Assembly: GCF_002355635.1 (NCBI RefSeq)
Contig: NZ_AP017558.1
Coordinates: 1,488,001 to 1,552,000, forward strand
DNA from: Halopenitus persicus
GTDB taxonomy: Archaea; Halobacteriota; Halobacteria; Halobacteriales; Haloferacaceae
DNA: 64,000 bases
Reading direction: 5' to 3'
This document shows, in pieces, positions 35,939 to 44,243 of this stretch; the first letter of the stretch is position 1; each line of letters starts with the position of its first letter. The translations under genes and the position numbers were made by a program. The notes below the pieces were generated by a model that ran no database searches, was not told where the DNA came from, and worked only from the letters and a program-made list of their open reading frames with translations.

Positions 35939-36919
35939 ATGGTACTGACGGACCGTCCCCGCCGGCTCAGAACCGACGGCGTTCGGTCGCTCGTTCGGGA
36001 GACGTCGCTGTCCGCCGCCGACCTGATCGCTCCGGTGTTCGTCGACGCCACCGCCACCGAGCGCGTGCCGATCGACTCGATGCCGGGCCACGAACGCGTG
36101 CCGGTCGACGAGGCGGCCGACCGCGTGTCGGAGGTCCGCGAGACCGGCGTGGAGGCGGTCATCCTCTTCGGAATCCCCGAGTCGAAGGACCCGACCGGGA
36201 GCCGCGCGTACGCCGCTGATGGCGTGATCCAGCGGGCCACTCGGCAGATCTCGGCCGAGACCGACGCCTACGTCATCGGCGACGTCTGTTTGTGTGAGTA
36301 CACCGACCACGGCCACTGCGGCGTGCTCGAGCCCGACGCGGCCGAGAACCCGACGCTCACCGTGCGAAACGACGAGACGCTCGACCTGCTCGCACGAACC
36401 GCGGTCGCCCAGGCCGAGGCCGGCGCCGATATGGTTGCTCCCTCCTCGATGACCGACGGCATGGTCGCCGCGATCCGGGAGGCACTCGACGACGCCGGCT
36501 TCGATCACGTCCCGATCCTGAGCTACGCCGCGAAGTACGAGTCGGCCTTCTACGGCCCCTTCCGCGAGGCGGCCGACGGGGCGCCCGCCTTCGGCGACCG
36601 CCGGCACTACCAGATGGACCCCGCAAACCGTCGCGAGGCGCGCCGCGAGGCGGCCCTCGACGTGACGGAGGGTGCGGACGTGTTGATGGTCAAGCCCGCC
36701 CTTCCGTACCTCGACGTCGTTGGCGACCTCCGGCGGGAGTTCGACCGGCCGATCGCCGCCTACAACGTCTCCGGCGAGTACGCGATGTTGCAGGCCGCCG
36801 CCGAGAAGGGCTGGCTCGACCTCGAGTCGGTCGCGCTCGAGTCGCTGCAGTCGATCAAGCGCGCCGGTGCCGACCTGATCGTCACCTACTTCGCCGAGGA
36901 CGTCGCCGAGCAGTTATAA
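35939..36919 (+). CDS. hemB: Delta-aminolevulinic acid dehydratase (porphobilinogen synthase)
   Basis: Condenses two 5-aminolevulinate molecules to porphobilinogen for haem and cobamide synthesis. 326 aa. The metal site is [14 protein letters not shown] (three Cys), which indicates the zinc type. The two catalytic lysines are in [17 protein letters not shown] and [14 protein letters not shown]-terminal [10 protein letters not shown] is typical. Stand-alone gene. Confidence 0.95.
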   Translation: MVLTDRPRRLRTDGVRSLVRETSLSAADLIAPVFVDATATERVPIDSMPGHERVPVDEAADRVSEVRETGVEAVILFGIPESKDPTGSRAYAADGVIQRATRQISAETDAYVIGDVCLCEYTDHGHCGVLEPDAAENPTLTVRNDETLDLLARTAVAQAEAGADMVAPSSMTDGMVAAIREALDDAGFDHVPILSYAAKYESAFYGPFREAADGAPAFGDRRHYQMDPANRREARREAALDVTEGADVLMVKPALPYLDVVGDLRREFDRPIAAYNVSGEYAMLQAAAEKGWLDLESVALESLQSIKRAGADLIVTYFAEDVAEQL

Positions 36920-36953
36920 GGCCGGCGCCGACCCGCCCGCGGCTCGCCGTCGC

Positions 36954-37202
36954 TCAGACCACCTGCTCGCCGTCGTCGTCGTACACCGCGATCGCGTCCA
37001 CCGGACAGACACGGGCCGCCATCTCCGCGTCGAACTCCTCGCCCTCGGGGACGGTCAGCTCGTAGACGTCGTCGCCATCCTCGACCGGCTTGCCGCCGAC
37101 TAGGTCCGCCTTCCCGGCGTCCACGTTTCGCTCGAACCGGTCCCACTCCTCGACGCACTGATACATCCCGATGCAGGTGTCGCGATCGAAGACGACCTTC
37201 AT
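36954..37202 (-). CDS. Small ferredoxin with three cysteine ligands
   Basis: 82 aa from MKVVFDRDTCIGMYQCVEEW. Cysteines lie at 10, 16 and 66 (RVCPVDAI). Position 13, second Cys in the CxxCxxC motif of 4Fe-4S ferredoxins, is Met here, so a 3Fe-4S cluster is probable. Long acidic stretch between. An electron carrier, partner unknown. An in-frame ATG nine codons upstream is less likely since the strand motif begins here. Confidence 0.85.
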   Translation of the reverse strand: MKVVFDRDTCIGMYQCVEEWDRFERNVDAGKADLVGGKPVEDGDDVYELTVPEGEEFDAEMAARVCPVDAIAVYDDDGEQVV

Positions 37203-37363
37203 GGCGTGCCGTTCGTGGGTGGGAACCATATCAATGGCGGCTAACGTATCGGTGGCGGCTGGGATCCATTGACATCGGCGACGGTTGGACTCCGTCGATG
37301 GCGGTGTGGGTCGGATCGACGACGGTGCGGACTCCGGTGACGACGGTGCTGATCGTCGATCGC

Positions 37364-37400
37364 TTATAAACCCACGCGAGCGCCGCGATTCCGCTTATAA
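37364..37400 (+). promoter_or_regulatory. Two TATA-like cgcttataaa elements
   Basis: Identical cgcttataaa boxes 25 bp apart, upstream of the VOC gene. The nearer one would give a leader of about 50 nt. Both could act as promoters; no transcript evidence. Confidence 0.45.
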
Positions 37401-37474
37401 ATGGCCGCCCGTGGGGCAACCCAACCTGCTCCGCACGTCGGTAAACGCAAGGCCCTCGAGGTGCTACCGGGGCT

Positions 37475-38086
37475 ATGGAGCCAGACGTCACCGCGGAACG
37501 ACCCGACAGCCCGTTTCACACGGTCGGCACCGACCACATCACCGTCATCGGCAGCAACGTCGAGGACACGATCGAGTACTACCGCGACCTGCTCGGGATG
37601 TCGCTGGTCCTGCGTCAGCCCAACCTCGACCAGCCGGAGGTGACTCACCTCTTCTTCGACACCGGCGACGGCCGGATCCTCACCTTCTTCGTCACCGACG
37701 ACCGGCCCTCGAATCCGAACCCGCAACGAACCGGACTCGGGCAGGTCCACCACCTCGCGTTCACGATCGAGGCCGAGCGACTCGAGGAGATCAAGGCGGC
37801 GCTCGACGACGCCGGCTACGGCTACAACGAGTTCGACCGCGGCGCGTTCCACTCGCTGTACACCCGCGACCACAACGGCCTCACGATCGAGCTCGCGGTC
37901 GACAAGTACGAGATCCCCGACGACCGCCGCGGCGAGGTGCTCGCGCGCGCCCAGCAGGCCCGCGTCGAGGCCGGCGCGGAGTACGTCGACGACGAGCATA
38001 TGGAGGCGGCCATCGAGGCGCTCGGAATGGAGGTCGTCCGCAACGAGACCCCCGACGCCGACAGCGGCGTCGGCGGCGTGAACTGA
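37475..38086 (+). CDS. VOC-family (glyoxalase/dioxygenase-like) protein
   Basis: 203 aa. Two beta-alpha-beta-beta-beta modules: GTDHITVIGSNVEDTIEYYR and GQVHHLAFTIEAERLEEIKA. Metal ligands would be His in GTDHIT, His in QVHHLAF and Glu in GLTIELAVDK. Fits extradiol dioxygenase or glyoxalase-like haloarchaeal proteins. Substrate not known. A 30-residue tail with EYVDDEHMEAAIEALGMEVV is added at the end. Confidence 0.8.
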   Translation: MEPDVTAERPDSPFHTVGTDHITVIGSNVEDTIEYYRDLLGMSLVLRQPNLDQPEVTHLFFDTGDGRILTFFVTDDRPSNPNPQRTGLGQVHHLAFTIEAERLEEIKAALDDAGYGYNEFDRGAFHSLYTRDHNGLTIELAVDKYEIPDDRRGEVLARAQQARVEAGAEYVDDEHMEAAIEALGMEVVRNETPDADSGVGGVN

Positions 38087-38167
38087 CCGCGTCCGCGCCC
38101 ACCCCGTCTCCCGGTCGTCGACCCCGGACGGAAACGCTTACTCGCCGGGGGCGCGGATCCGAAGTCG

Positions 38168-39070
38168 ATGGATACCGACTCGAACGCGGACGCGAACGCC
38201 GCCGGTCCGGCCGGCTTCTTCGACCGGCTTGCGGACCGGATCGCGGCGGTCGACAGCGTCGTCTCCGTCGGCCTCGACCCGGACCCGAACCGGCTCCCTG
38301 AGTTTCTGGCCGACGCGGACCTGCCCCGATGGGCGTTCAACCGGCGGATCATCGACGCGACCCACGAGCACGCGGCCTGTTACAAGCCGAACGCCGCCTT
38401 CTACGAGGACCCGGACGGCTGGCGCGCGCTGCGCGAGACCATCGCGTACGCGCACGGGAAGGACGTCCCCGTCCTGCTCGACGCCAAGCGCGCCGACATC
38501 GGGAACACGACGCGGCGGTACGCGAGCGCGCTCGACGACGCGGACGGGCTGGGCGCGGACGCGATCACGGTCAACCCGTACATGGGCCGCGACTCCCTGC
38601 AGCCGTTCCTCGACCGGGCGGCCAAGGGCGTCTTCGTGCTCTGCCGGACGTCGAATCCCGGCGGGAGCGACCTCCAGGACCTCGAGCTCGCCTCGGGCGA
38701 GCCGGTCTACGAGCGGGTCGCCGCCCTCGCGGACCTGTGGAACGACCACGGCAACGTGGGGCTCGTCGTGGGTGCGACCGCGCCCGCGGAGCTCGAGACC
38801 CTCCGGGAGGCGGTCCCCGACCTGCCGTTCCTCGTTCCCGGCGTCGGGGCCCAGGGCGGCGACGCCGAGGCCGCGGTCGAACACGGCCTCGCCGCCAGGC
38901 CGGGCCACGACGTGAACGTCGGGCTCGTCAACTCCTCGCGCGGGATCATCTTCGCGGGCGAGGACGCCGTGGCCGGGGCGGATGCCCGCAACGGCGAGGA
39001 AGCCGCGTACTTCGGGGCCGCCGGCGACGCGGCGAAGCGACTGAAACGCCGGTTGAACCGGCATCGGTGA
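38168..39070 (+). CDS. pyrF: Orotidine-5'-phosphate decarboxylase
   Basis: Last step of UMP synthesis, 300 aa of the type found in actinobacteria and haloarchaea. The substrate-site DSVVSVGLDPDPNRLP, the catalytic VPVLLDAKRADIGNT (K and D), VNPYMGRDSLQPF and GVGAQGGD are seen. A hydrophilic leader of about 15 residues precedes the first helix. The trmY gene begins 5 bp downstream, so the three genes to CHY appear to be one unit. Confidence 0.93.
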   Translation: MDTDSNADANAAGPAGFFDRLADRIAAVDSVVSVGLDPDPNRLPEFLADADLPRWAFNRRIIDATHEHAACYKPNAAFYEDPDGWRALRETIAYAHGKDVPVLLDAKRADIGNTTRRYASALDDADGLGADAITVNPYMGRDSLQPFLDRAAKGVFVLCRTSNPGGSDLQDLELASGEPVYERVAALADLWNDHGNVGLVVGATAPAELETLREAVPDLPFLVPGVGAQGGDAEAAVEHGLAARPGHDVNVGLVNSSRGIIFAGEDAVAGADARNGEEAAYFGAAGDAAKRLKRRLNRHR

Positions 39071-39075
39071 CTCCG

Positions 39076-39669
39076 ATGCGCCAGTTCGTCATCGTCGCCC
39101 ACGAGCTCGATCCGGCCGCGAACGTGTCGCTCGATGACCTCCCCGGGACCGGCCGGCTCGACCTGCTGTGTCGGTGTGTTGGTGCGGCGGTGTTCCTCTC
39201 CCACGGGATCCGGGAGTCGGTTCGGGTGCATCTCGCCGTCGACGACGCCTACACGGTTCGGTTCGACGCCGACCGCCTGCGGCACCTCCATCCCGACGAA
39301 CGCAACGTCGCCGCCCGGATCCGGGACGCCCTTCAGGTCCGTGAGGACGCGATCGGCCACCAGCCCGCGGACGTCTCGCCGGGCGTCGAGATCTACCGAA
39401 TGGGCTTCTCGGAGACGATCGACCGCCTCGCCCGCGAGGGGACCGTCGTTCAACTACACGAGGACGGCACGCCGCTGGCGGCGGAGACCCCGCCGACCGA
39501 CCCCGTCTTCGTCCTCTCGGACCACCGTGACTTCACCGCGGACGAGCGCGGGACGCTCGCGGACGTCGCCGAGCGCCAGGTCCGGCTGGGCCCGGAGACG
39601 CTGCACGCCGACCACGCGATCACGGTCGCGCACAACTGGCTCGACACGGACGGCTATGCCTCCTACTGA
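39076..39669 (+). CDS. trmY: tRNA (pseudouridine(54)-N1)-methyltransferase
   Basis: 197 aa SPOUT methyltransferase making m1-pseudouridine at tRNA position 54. MRQFVIVAHELDPAANVSLD is the family start; other motifs are LSHGIRESVRVHL, GVEIYRMGFSETIDRLAREG and VFVLSDHRDFTADER, which form the SAM-binding knot. ATG at 39076 immediately follows pyrF, although the frame stays open upstream. Overlaps the CHY gene by 14 bp. Confidence 0.93.
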   Translation: MRQFVIVAHELDPAANVSLDDLPGTGRLDLLCRCVGAAVFLSHGIRESVRVHLAVDDAYTVRFDADRLRHLHPDERNVAARIRDALQVREDAIGHQPADVSPGVEIYRMGFSETIDRLAREGTVVQLHEDGTPLAAETPPTDPVFVLSDHRDFTADERGTLADVAERQVRLGPETLHADHAITVAHNWLDTDGYASY

Positions 39670-40063
39670 CCCCGACGCCGACGATTCCGCTGCCGCGACC
39701 GACTCCGGAATCGATGCCGACGTCGGCGCCGCGGCCGACCGATTCGACGTCCCCGTCCGTGGCGTCGACGTCGACCCCGAAACGCGGTGTGCCCACTACC
39801 GGAGCGACGTCGACGTGGTCACCTTCCGGTTCGCGTGCTGTGACGCGTACTTCCCCTGTTTCCGATGTCACGCCGAGACGACCGCCCACGACGCGGTCCC
39901 GTGGCCCCGCGACCGGTTCGACGAGCCGGCGGTGCTGTGTGGCGCCTGCGGCGAGACGTTGGCGCCGACCGCGTACCTCGCGGCCGACCACGCCTGCCCC
40001 GCCTGCGGGGCCGCGTACAATCCCGGCTGTCGGGCTCACCACGATCGATACTTCGAGGTTTGA
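39656..40063 (+). CDS. CHY zinc-finger protein
   Basis: 135 aa. After a 30-residue acidic start, the CHY domain is seen: TRCAHYRSDVDVVTFRFACC, YFPCFRCHAE, LCGACGETL, and CPACGAAYNPGCRAHHDRYF. Cys and His ligands bind probably three zinc ions. Role unknown in archaea; the eukaryotic CHY/RING proteins are E3 ligases but no RING is here. Start overlaps trmY, suggesting coupled translation. Confidence 0.88.
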   Translation: MPPTDPDADDSAAATDSGIDADVGAAADRFDVPVRGVDVDPETRCAHYRSDVDVVTFRFACCDAYFPCFRCHAETTAHDAVPWPRDRFDEPAVLCGACGETLAPTAYLAADHACPACGAAYNPGCRAHHDRYFEV

Positions 40064-40178
40064 GCCCGTCCGACTTCCGGGTCACACGCGGCTGGAACGT
40101 CGATGAATATGCGGGACCACGCCACGGTCTGTGGCGGTTCGGAAGCGTTAAAGGAACGACTGACGTTGGTCCGAATGC

Positions 40179-40251
40179 GGGCCGGTGGGGTAGCTTGGTA
40201 TCCTTCGGCCTTCGGGTGGCCGTAACCGCGATTCGAATTCGCGCCGGCCCA
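40179..40251 (+). tRNA. tRNA-Pro (CGG)
   Basis: Acceptor stem gggccgg pairs with ccggccc, discriminator A. Anticodon arm cggcc-ttcgggt-ggccg gives anticodon CGG. T arm is cgcga-ttcgaat-tcgcg. All arms fold without an intron. The 3' half is repeated about 100 bp downstream. Confidence 0.93.
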
Positions 40252-40280
40252 CTTCTCCCGCATTTCAACTTCGAACAGTG

Positions 40281-40410
40281 TATTCTTCGGCCTTCGGGTG
40301 GCCGGAACCGCGTTCTCGTGAGCGAAGCGAACGAGAGCCAGCGAGACGAGCGGAGCGAGTCTCGCGTGGTTCGAATTCGCGCCGGCCCACTCCCCGCATT
40401 TCGATTTCGA
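40281..40410 (+). pseudogene. Broken partial copy of the 3' half of tRNA-Pro with a hairpin insert
   Basis: Begins with the anticodon arm (ttcggccttcgggtggccg), runs to aaccgcg, then is broken by about 57 bp made of two palindromes (ctcgtgagcgaagcgaacga and gcgagac...gtctcgc), then continues with the T arm and acceptor end (ttcgaattcgcgccggccca) and about 20 bp of the original flank. The 5' half and the D arm are missing, so no functional tRNA. Possible relic of integration or local duplication. Confidence 0.85.
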
Positions 40411-40415
40411 GCTCG

Positions 40416-40718
40416 TCACTCCGCTGGCGTTTGTGCGTTCGTCGCCGCGAGGTGCTCCCAGGCGAACTCGATGACCGCCCAGGCGACCAACCACGCGAAC
40501 ATCAGGACGAAGGCGATCACGGTCGTCGAGAGACCGCCGAACGGTTGCGACACCTCCAACAGCATCGGCAGCGCGAGCAGGACGGCGATCACCGCCGTGG
40601 TGCCCCCGAGCAAACAACAGAGATACGTCGACAGCGTGTCACCGGCTGCGGGCGCGTCCGCGATGCTCGGGGCGGTCCGGTCGTATTCCTCCGTCCCTGC
40701 TCTGTATGGTGTGTGCAT
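40416..40718 (-). CDS. Small two-helix membrane protein, unknown
   Basis: 100 aa. Two membrane helices: GGTTAVIAVLLALPMLLEVS and VIAFVLMFAWLVAWAVIEFA; soluble ends with a conserved-looking start HTPYRAGTEEYDR. The stop region lies at the end of the tRNA-Pro partial copy. Upstream, atttaaat and ttataac are near 40733-40760. Family not recognised, but the clear two-helix pattern argues it is real. Confidence 0.7.
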   Translation of the reverse strand: MHTPYRAGTEEYDRTAPSIADAPAAGDTLSTYLCCLLGGTTAVIAVLLALPMLLEVSQPFGGLSTTVIAFVLMFAWLVAWAVIEFAWEHLAATNAQTPAE

Positions 40719-40890
40719 ACATACCTCCCTCCATTTAAATATGGCAATTGATCGTTATAAAGATGTCTCGTGGGAAGGGTCGCAATCGCGGTCATTCACC
40801 TCGAGGACCGTCTCGACGCGACCCTCTCCGCCTCTCGGGATCCGCTGAGCCAACCGAACACCCATTGTGTAGTAGCTTCTATACCGGTCA

Positions 40891-41775
40891 ATGCGTGTCC
40901 TCGTCGTTGGAGCGACCGGGTTCGTGGGCGGCCGACTCGTCGAATCACTGCGCTCGGCCGGCCACGACGTCGTCGCCTTCTCCCGAAGCGCGAGCCGGTC
41001 GAGGTTCCCGGATGACGTCGAGCTGTTCGAAGGCGACCTCGACGATCCGGCATCGGTCGAGGGGCTCTGTGAGGGCGTCGACGTCGCCTACTACCTGATC
41101 CACTCGCTGACGGCCGAGAACTTCGCGGAGCTGGACCGAACCTACGCCCGTCGGTTCCGGAACCTGGCGTCGACGGCCGGCGTTGACAGGGTAATCTACC
41201 TGAGCGGCATCAGCGGCGACGAGCGGAACCTCTCGCCACACCTTGCCTCCCGCCGCGAGGTCGAGTCGGTGCTTGAGGCCGGGAGGTTCGATCTGACCGT
41301 CCTCCGGGCGGCGATCATCATCGGTGCCGGCAGCGCGAGCTTCCGGATCGTCGACGACCTCACCGACCGGCTGCCCGTGATGACGGTCCCGAAGTGGGTT
41401 CGGACGCCGTGTCAGCCGATCGGCATCGACGACGCCATCGCCTACTTGGTCGGCGTCCTCGCCGTCGACGAGACTCGGGGCCGGATCTACGACATCGGCG
41501 GGCCGACGGTGTGGTCATACGAGTCCCTGCTGAAGCTGACCGCCGAGGAGAAGGGAAAGCGCGTCCTGATCGTGCCGGTGCCGGTGATGTCCCCGAGACT
41601 CTCGTCACACTGGCTCCGACTGACGACGGACGTGCAGTACGCCATCGCCCAGCCGCTTGTGGAGAGCATGCGGAACCCCGTGACGGTCGATCCCGAGCGG
41701 GACCTGCAGTCGGTCGTTCCCATCGAGCGGACGCCGATCGAGATCGCGATCCGACGAGCGCTTGCGGAGGGCTGA
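40891..41775 (+). CDS. NAD(P)-binding atypical SDR protein
   Basis: 294 aa. The N-terminal Rossmann motif is MRVLVVGATGFVGGRLVESL (GxxGxxG), followed by VELFEGDLDDPASVEG and VAYYLIHSL, VDRVIYLSGISGD. Classical YxxxK is absent, as in atypical SDRs of the NmrA/NDUFA9 type. The C-terminal half reads YDIGGPTVWSYESLLKLTAE. Likely a quinone- or complex I-related or isomerase-like protein; substrate unknown. Confidence 0.85.
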   Translation: MRVLVVGATGFVGGRLVESLRSAGHDVVAFSRSASRSRFPDDVELFEGDLDDPASVEGLCEGVDVAYYLIHSLTAENFAELDRTYARRFRNLASTAGVDRVIYLSGISGDERNLSPHLASRREVESVLEAGRFDLTVLRAAIIIGAGSASFRIVDDLTDRLPVMTVPKWVRTPCQPIGIDDAIAYLVGVLAVDETRGRIYDIGGPTVWSYESLLKLTAEEKGKRVLIVPVPVMSPRLSSHWLRLTTDVQYAIAQPLVESMRNPVTVDPERDLQSVVPIERTPIEIAIRRALAEG

Positions 41776-42204
41776 TCAGGGCTCCTCAGCGGACGCCTCC
41801 TGGACCGGTATCTCCCGGACTTGGCGGAGCTCCGTGAGGTGGGCTGCGGCCTCGGCCGACAGCGGGAACGTTCCGTCGATATCCGCCACCGTCCGTCCGT
41901 GGAGCAGCCGGCCGACGGAGGCGCCCCACGCCGCGTAGGAGCGTTTCAACCCGGAAACGAGCGGGTCGGCGAGTCCTAGCCGGCTGAGAACCTGCCCGAC
42001 CGTTTCCGCTCCGACGTGGACGGAGTCGTCCTCGATCAGGATGAACGCGAAGGGACGGCCGTCGAACTGGGCTTCGAGGAACGCCTGTATCGGATCGGCG
42101 TCCCAGCGGACGGCCACCACTCCGTCTGCCCGACGGGTCACCGCCGTCACGGCCACCCGGAACAGCGAGTTGCTACCGTCGTAGACGAGGAGCGACTGCT
42201 TCAC
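41776..42204 (-). CDS. DCC (DUF393)-like protein lacking its cysteines
   Basis: 142 aa from a GTG start, with an alternative ATG at 42246. The beginning QSLLVYDGSNSLFRVAVTAV lines up with the DCC-family start, where D-G-x-C-x-x-C is expected, but here both cysteines are Asn/Leu-type residues. The rest, FAFILIEDDSVHVGAETVGQ and GLKRSYAAWGASVGRLLHGR, fits the family fold. A redox role is therefore unlikely. Convergent with the SDR gene and only 1 bp after its stop. Confidence 0.65.
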   Translation of the reverse strand: MKQSLLVYDGSNSLFRVAVTAVTRRADGVVAVRWDADPIQAFLEAQFDGRPFAFILIEDDSVHVGAETVGQVLSRLGLADPLVSGLKRSYAAWGASVGRLLHGRTVADIDGTFPLSAEAAAHLTELRQVREIPVQEASAEEP

Positions 42205-42477
42205 GTGTCGTTTAGGCGCGTCGGGGATTTGAGTGTTTGCGAGCACCCCCGGAGCGGTCCTTCCGGCTGGCTCGAGCGTCCGGAAGTTCGTTCGAACGGA
42301 TCGAGTCGGGTCGCGTTCGGTCCCCGCGGTCCGGCGCCGTCACCGTCCGGCGCGGTCGCCGTCTGGTCCCTCACCGTCCGCCTCTCGTATGCTGTGACGA
42401 GCGACACGCGATCCACGGGGCCCGCTCCCGTTGCTATGAAGAGCTCTCGCCGTCTCGCGGTTGGATTTAAAAGGTGA

Positions 42478-42552
42478 TGGGTTGGGGCGAATTTGAATCG
42501 CCGGCCTCCTCCATGTCAAGGAGGTGTCATAACCAGACTAGACCACCAACCC
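42478..42552 (-). tRNA. tRNA-Val (GAC)
   Basis: Minus strand: acceptor gggttgg pairs with ccaaccc, discriminator A. Anticodon arm cctcc-ttgacat-ggagg gives GAC. T arm ggcga-ttcaaat-tcgcc. No intron. Stand-alone gene between the DCC-like gene and the M24-like gene. Confidence 0.93.
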
Positions 42553-42753
42553 GTCCGTGGCTCGTCCGGCGCGTTTTCTGGTAACCCGGGAGTGTAATTG
42601 AACCTTTCGAATCGATGACGGCGGCGGTGGCGACCCCGTCCGCGGCACCGGTGTGGCCCGTTCGTCGCGCCGCCGACCTCGCACGGCGGATGTCACGCTC
42701 GGTCGCTCGGCCACACTCGCCCGGTTCAAGTGGCTCGACGGGCATCGCCACGT

Positions 42754-43935
42754 ATGGTCGACCGCTCCGCCCGCGCCGCTCGTCTCGACGACGTCCTGGA
42801 CGCCCGCGACCTCGAAGCGGTCTGGTTCGCGCGGCCGAACGGCTTCGCCTGGCTCCTCGGCGGCTCGAACGCCGTCGACCGGACGGCCGGCATCGGCGCC
42901 GCGGCGGCGGGGTACGACGGCGAGTTTCGCGTGATCGCCTCCGCCGGCGCGGCGGACCGGATCCGCGAGGAGGAGGTCCCGGACGACGTTCCGGTCGAGT
43001 CGGTTCCCTGGCACGCGTCCTCGCTGCCGTCGGCGATCGCGGACCGCTCGCCGATGCCGGCCGCCCTCGACGTCGACGCCGCGGGGTTCGAGCCGGTCGA
43101 CGCCGCGCGACTCCGGCAGCCCCTCACCGACGACGACGTCGAGCGGTACCGCGAGCTCGGCCGCGAGGCCGCCGCCGCGGTCGAGACCGTCTGCCGCCAG
43201 CTCGAGCCGACTGACCCCGAGTACGAGGTCGCCGCCGCGATCGAGATCGCGTTGGCCGCGCGGGACGTCTCCACGCCGGTCCTGCTCGTCGGCGGGAGCG
43301 ACCGCGCCTCGCGGTTCCGCGGTCCGACTCCGGGCGACGCGGAGCTCGGCGACTACGCGATCGTCTCGGTCACCGCCGAGCGAGCGGGACTGCACGCGTC
43401 GCTCACGCGCACGATCGTCTTCGACCCGCCGGCCTGGCTTCGGGATCGTCACCGTGCGGCCGCCCGGATCGAGGCCACCGCGGTCGCCGCCACGGAGGCC
43501 GCCGTCGGCCACTCGGAAACGGCGGTCGCGGGCTCGGAAACGGCGGTCGGGGACCCCACGATCGCGGCCGACGATTCGGACCGGATCACGGACGCCGCCG
43601 ACGTCTTCGACGCGATCCGGGACGCCTACGCGGCGGTCGGCCACCCGGACGAGTGGCGCGCACATCACCAGGGCGGCGCGGCCGGGTTCGCCGTCCGCGA
43701 GTGGCTCGCGCGTCCCGGCGGTGCGGAGCCGGTCACGGCGCCGATGGGATACGCCTGGAACCCGACCGTCGCGGGCGCGCGCAGCGAGGACACCCACCTC
43801 GTCGCCGCCGACCGGACCGAGCTCCTCACGAAGACCGGCCGCTGGCCGACCCTCGAGGTCGAAACGGCCGACGTCGATGGCGTTCCCTCCGGGCGGTACG
43901 ACCGCCACGCGCCGGTCGTGCTCTCGGACGAGTGA
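42754..43935 (+). CDS. M24 (creatinase/aminopeptidase) fold protein with degenerate metal site
   Basis: 393 aa. N-terminal creatinase-like domain (ARPNGFAWLLGGSNAVDRTA), C-terminal M24 pita-bread fold. Of five metal ligands four seem lost: the first Asp is Ser 205 in IVSVTAER, the second is Ala 215 in HASLTRT, the His of GHGIG is Gly 308 in HHQGGAAGF, and the EPG Glu is Ala 329 in VTAPMGYAW; the last Glu stays at 345 (RSEDT). Probably not a peptidase. A TATA-like ttcaag lies 27-30 nt upstream. Confidence 0.8.
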   Translation: MVDRSARAARLDDVLDARDLEAVWFARPNGFAWLLGGSNAVDRTAGIGAAAAGYDGEFRVIASAGAADRIREEEVPDDVPVESVPWHASSLPSAIADRSPMPAALDVDAAGFEPVDAARLRQPLTDDDVERYRELGREAAAAVETVCRQLEPTDPEYEVAAAIEIALAARDVSTPVLLVGGSDRASRFRGPTPGDAELGDYAIVSVTAERAGLHASLTRTIVFDPPAWLRDRHRAAARIEATAVAATEAAVGHSETAVAGSETAVGDPTIAADDSDRITDAADVFDAIRDAYAAVGHPDEWRAHHQGGAAGFAVREWLARPGGAEPVTAPMGYAWNPTVAGARSEDTHLVAADRTELLTKTGRWPTLEVETADVDGVPSGRYDRHAPVVLSDE

Positions 43936-44015
43936 TCCGCGCTCGGTCGGAAACGCCGCTCCCGACGGCACGATCGGGAAAGGTTTTTGTAGGAGAGCCG
44001 ACCTACAACCAGGTA

Positions 44016-44096
44016 ATGAGCGCGGACGCCCGCCGCGACGCTCGACTCTTCCGAGAGCGGCGAGCCCCGCGACCGCGACGACGACCGGCCCTTTGA
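44016..44096 (+). CDS. Possible Arg-rich 26-codon leader ORF before argG
   Basis: The frame reads MSADARRDARLFRERRAPRP then RRRPAL and stops. Ten of 26 residues are Arg, seven of them with the codon CGA. It is preceded by a small hairpin (gtagg...cctac, 43989-44006) and a weak ribosome site (aggt) five nt before the ATG, and ends 147 bp before argG. May be an arginine-sensing leader peptide or a chance frame. Confidence 0.35.
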   Translation: MSADARRDARLFRERRAPRPRRRPAL

Positions 44097-44198
44097 GGCC
44101 GATATTACCCATACCCCATCGTCGTCGCACGCCGCCGTTTCGTCCACAACGTCCAGTTTTCGGTCGGTTAGCGTTCGCCACCGGATTTTATTACAAAT

Positions 44199-44218
44199 CT
44201 TAAACCGCTGAATTTAAG
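44199..44218 (+). promoter_or_regulatory. argG promoter with inverted repeat over the TATA box
   Basis: cttaaaccgctgaatttaag is an inverted repeat (cttaaa / tttaag, 8-bp spacer). The tttaag half is 26-31 nt before the argG ATG and is thus the likely TATA box; the repeat could be the operator of an arginine regulator. Confidence 0.5.
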
Positions 44219-44243
44219 GGTCTAAGGGGCCCAGCACACGGTA

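Noticed and set aside
40281-40389. A second tRNA-Pro with an intron
   Set aside because: The 5' half is missing and the insert is in front of the T arm, not at the usual 37/38 intron site.
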